A DNA stretch of 64,000 bases from Nomia melanderi (lineage: Eukaryota > Arthropoda > Insecta > Hymenoptera > Halictidae): positions 10,806,001 through 10,870,000 of the forward strand of contig NW_027475130.1 in the NCBI RefSeq assembly GCF_051020985.1. The letters are read 5' to 3'. Of this stretch, positions 63,031 through 64,000 are shown piece by piece (within the stretch, counting starts at the first letter, position 1; each line of letters opens with the position of its first letter). Both the position numbers and the translations under genes were made by a program. The notes beneath the pieces were generated by a model. It was not told the origin of the DNA. It made no database searches and was given only the letters and a program-made list of their open reading frames with translations.

Positions 63031-64000
63031 CATGCGCCAGGGCCTCCTGCAGATAATTCGCTTTGGTTTATTTCGCTATCTGTAATAGGAACCGAGATAT
63101 CACCAGATATATATTGGATTTTCCCCAGACCCTGTGTGTCCGCCCCCATGAGACTGTAGTTTTCTCGGCCCCTGGTGGTCCGAGGTCGTTCCCGCTGCAC
63201 AGGTTCATGCGCCAGGGCCTCCTACAGACAATTCACTTTGATTTATTGCGCTATCTCTAATAGCACCCGAGATATCACCAGATATATATTGGATTTTCCC
63301 CAGACCCTGAGTGTGCGGCCGCATAAGACTGTAGTTTTCTCGGCCCCTGGTAGTCCGAGGTCGTTCCCGCTGCACAGGTTCATGCGCCAGGGCCTCCTAC
63401 AGACAATGCACTTTGATTTATTGCGCTATCTGTAATAGCACCCGAGATATCACCACATATATATTGCATTTTTCAATGACCCAGAGTGACCGGCCCCATG
63501 AGACGGTGGTTTTCTCGGCCCCTGGCGGTCCGAGGTCGTTCCCGCTGCACGGATTCATGCGCCAGGGCCTCCTACAGACAATGCACTTTGATTTATTGCG
63601 CTATCTCTAATAGCACCCGAGATATCACCAGTTATATATTGGACTTTTCCCTGACCATGAGTGTCCGGCCCCATGAGACTGTGGTTTTCTCGGCCCCTGG
63701 TGGTCCGAGGTTGTTCCCGCTGCACGGATTCATGCGCCAGGGCCTCCTACAGACAATGCACTTTGATTTATTGCTCTATCTGTAATAGCACCCGAGATAT
63801 CACCAGATATATATTGGATATTTCCCTCACCCTGAGTGTCCAGCCCCATGAGACGTTGTTTTTCTCGGCCCCTGGTGGTCCGAGGTCGTTCCCGCTGCAC
63901 AGATTCATGCGCCAGGGCCTCCTACAGACAATGCACTTTGATTTATTGCTCTATCTGTAATAGCACCCGAGATATCACCAGATATATATAGGATTTTCCC
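63031..64000. repeat. Mixed tail of the array at the right edge
   Basis: About five and a half monomers continue the satellite to the last base. The TAGGAACCGAG monomer at 63,086 matches 62,211 about 875 bp back. Monomers with GAGTGACCGGCC (63,484) and CGCTGCACGGATTC (63,543 and 63,719) are not seen elsewhere in the window. The final full monomer again carries GAGACGTTGTTTTTC. The array clearly extends past the window. Confidence 0.65.

Larger units (their letters stand above)
1..64000. repeat. Uninterrupted tandem satellite array, 175-bp monomer
   Basis: Every part of the window is the same monomer of about 175 bp repeated head to tail, roughly 366 times, never inverted and never interrupted by unique sequence. 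The landmarks recur in fixed order: GATATC, a TATATATT-type AT-rich stretch, the GC-rich CCGGCCCCATGAGAC segment, an inverted repeat starting CTCGG and ending CCGAG, CATGCGCCAGGGCCTCC, then CTACAG or CTGCAG, and CTGTAATAG or CTCTAATAG. The phase stays at exactly 175 bp for the first 16.6 kb and then drifts by a net 15 bp through small indels. The monomer length is close to a nucleosome repeat and, with the HOR organisation, fits eukaryotic centromeric or pericentromeric satellite. That location is inference. I do not recognise the family, and the flanks lie outside the window. Confidence 0.98.

Noticed and set aside
1..64000. CRISPR array
   Set aside because: The repeat unit is 175 bp with no alternation of short identical repeats and unique spacers, and no cas-like gene is present.
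1..64000. Telomeric repeats or ribosomal DNA
   Set aside because: No TTAGGG-, TTAGG- or TTTAGGG-type runs and no rRNA-like segments were seen in any part of the window.

Overview
The window is one uninterrupted satellite-DNA array. From the first base to the last it is a head-to-tail series of a monomer of about 175 bp, about 366 copies, all in the same orientation. I found no protein gene, RNA gene, transposon, CRISPR array or unique-sequence spacer, and no stretch of 300 bases that is not satellite. This points to a eukaryotic nuclear genome, in centromeric, pericentromeric or other heterochromatin. I do not recognise the monomer family, so I name no species or clade. The monomer is about 51% GC and keeps eight or nine CpGs. 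It carries a GATATC site, a TATATATT-type AT-rich segment, and an inverted repeat (8-bp arms, 5-nt loop) that is perfect in some monomers and has one mismatch in the consensus.

The structure is in how monomers are ordered. Neighbouring monomers differ by many substitutions, but long ordered series of distinguishable monomers recur, which makes higher-order repeats (HORs). The window is a patchwork of HOR domains of different lengths. (1) About 1-12,415: a 31-monomer HOR and a 34-monomer derivative, preceded by the tail of a further copy. (2) About 12,416-15,690: 6- and 9-monomer units. (3) About 15,600-31,886: a 2.7-kb block present three times, inside a 39-monomer (6,822 bp) unit that is tandemly duplicated and identical where I compared it. 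(4) About 31,199-33,999: a tandem 8-monomer (1,400 bp) duplication that starts inside the second 39-mer copy. (5) About 34,000-38,961: an irregular mosaic. (6) About 38,962-48,586: a 28-monomer unit and a 27-monomer copy that lost one monomer. (7) About 48,587-53,799: a second mosaic. (8) About 53,800-63,030: three copies of a 17-18-monomer unit, then a mixed tail.

A second monomer class is interspersed throughout. Over about 55 bp in the first half of the monomer it differs strongly from the main class at unchanged length (21 complete copies and one hybrid seen). Length changes are rare: 22 small indel sites, reducible to about seven alleles, explain the whole phase drift, and most recur only because HOR copies carry them. 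The short open frames on both strands come from the repeat itself and are not annotated as genes. The duplications depend on the assembly being correct, so long-read support is the main outside check.
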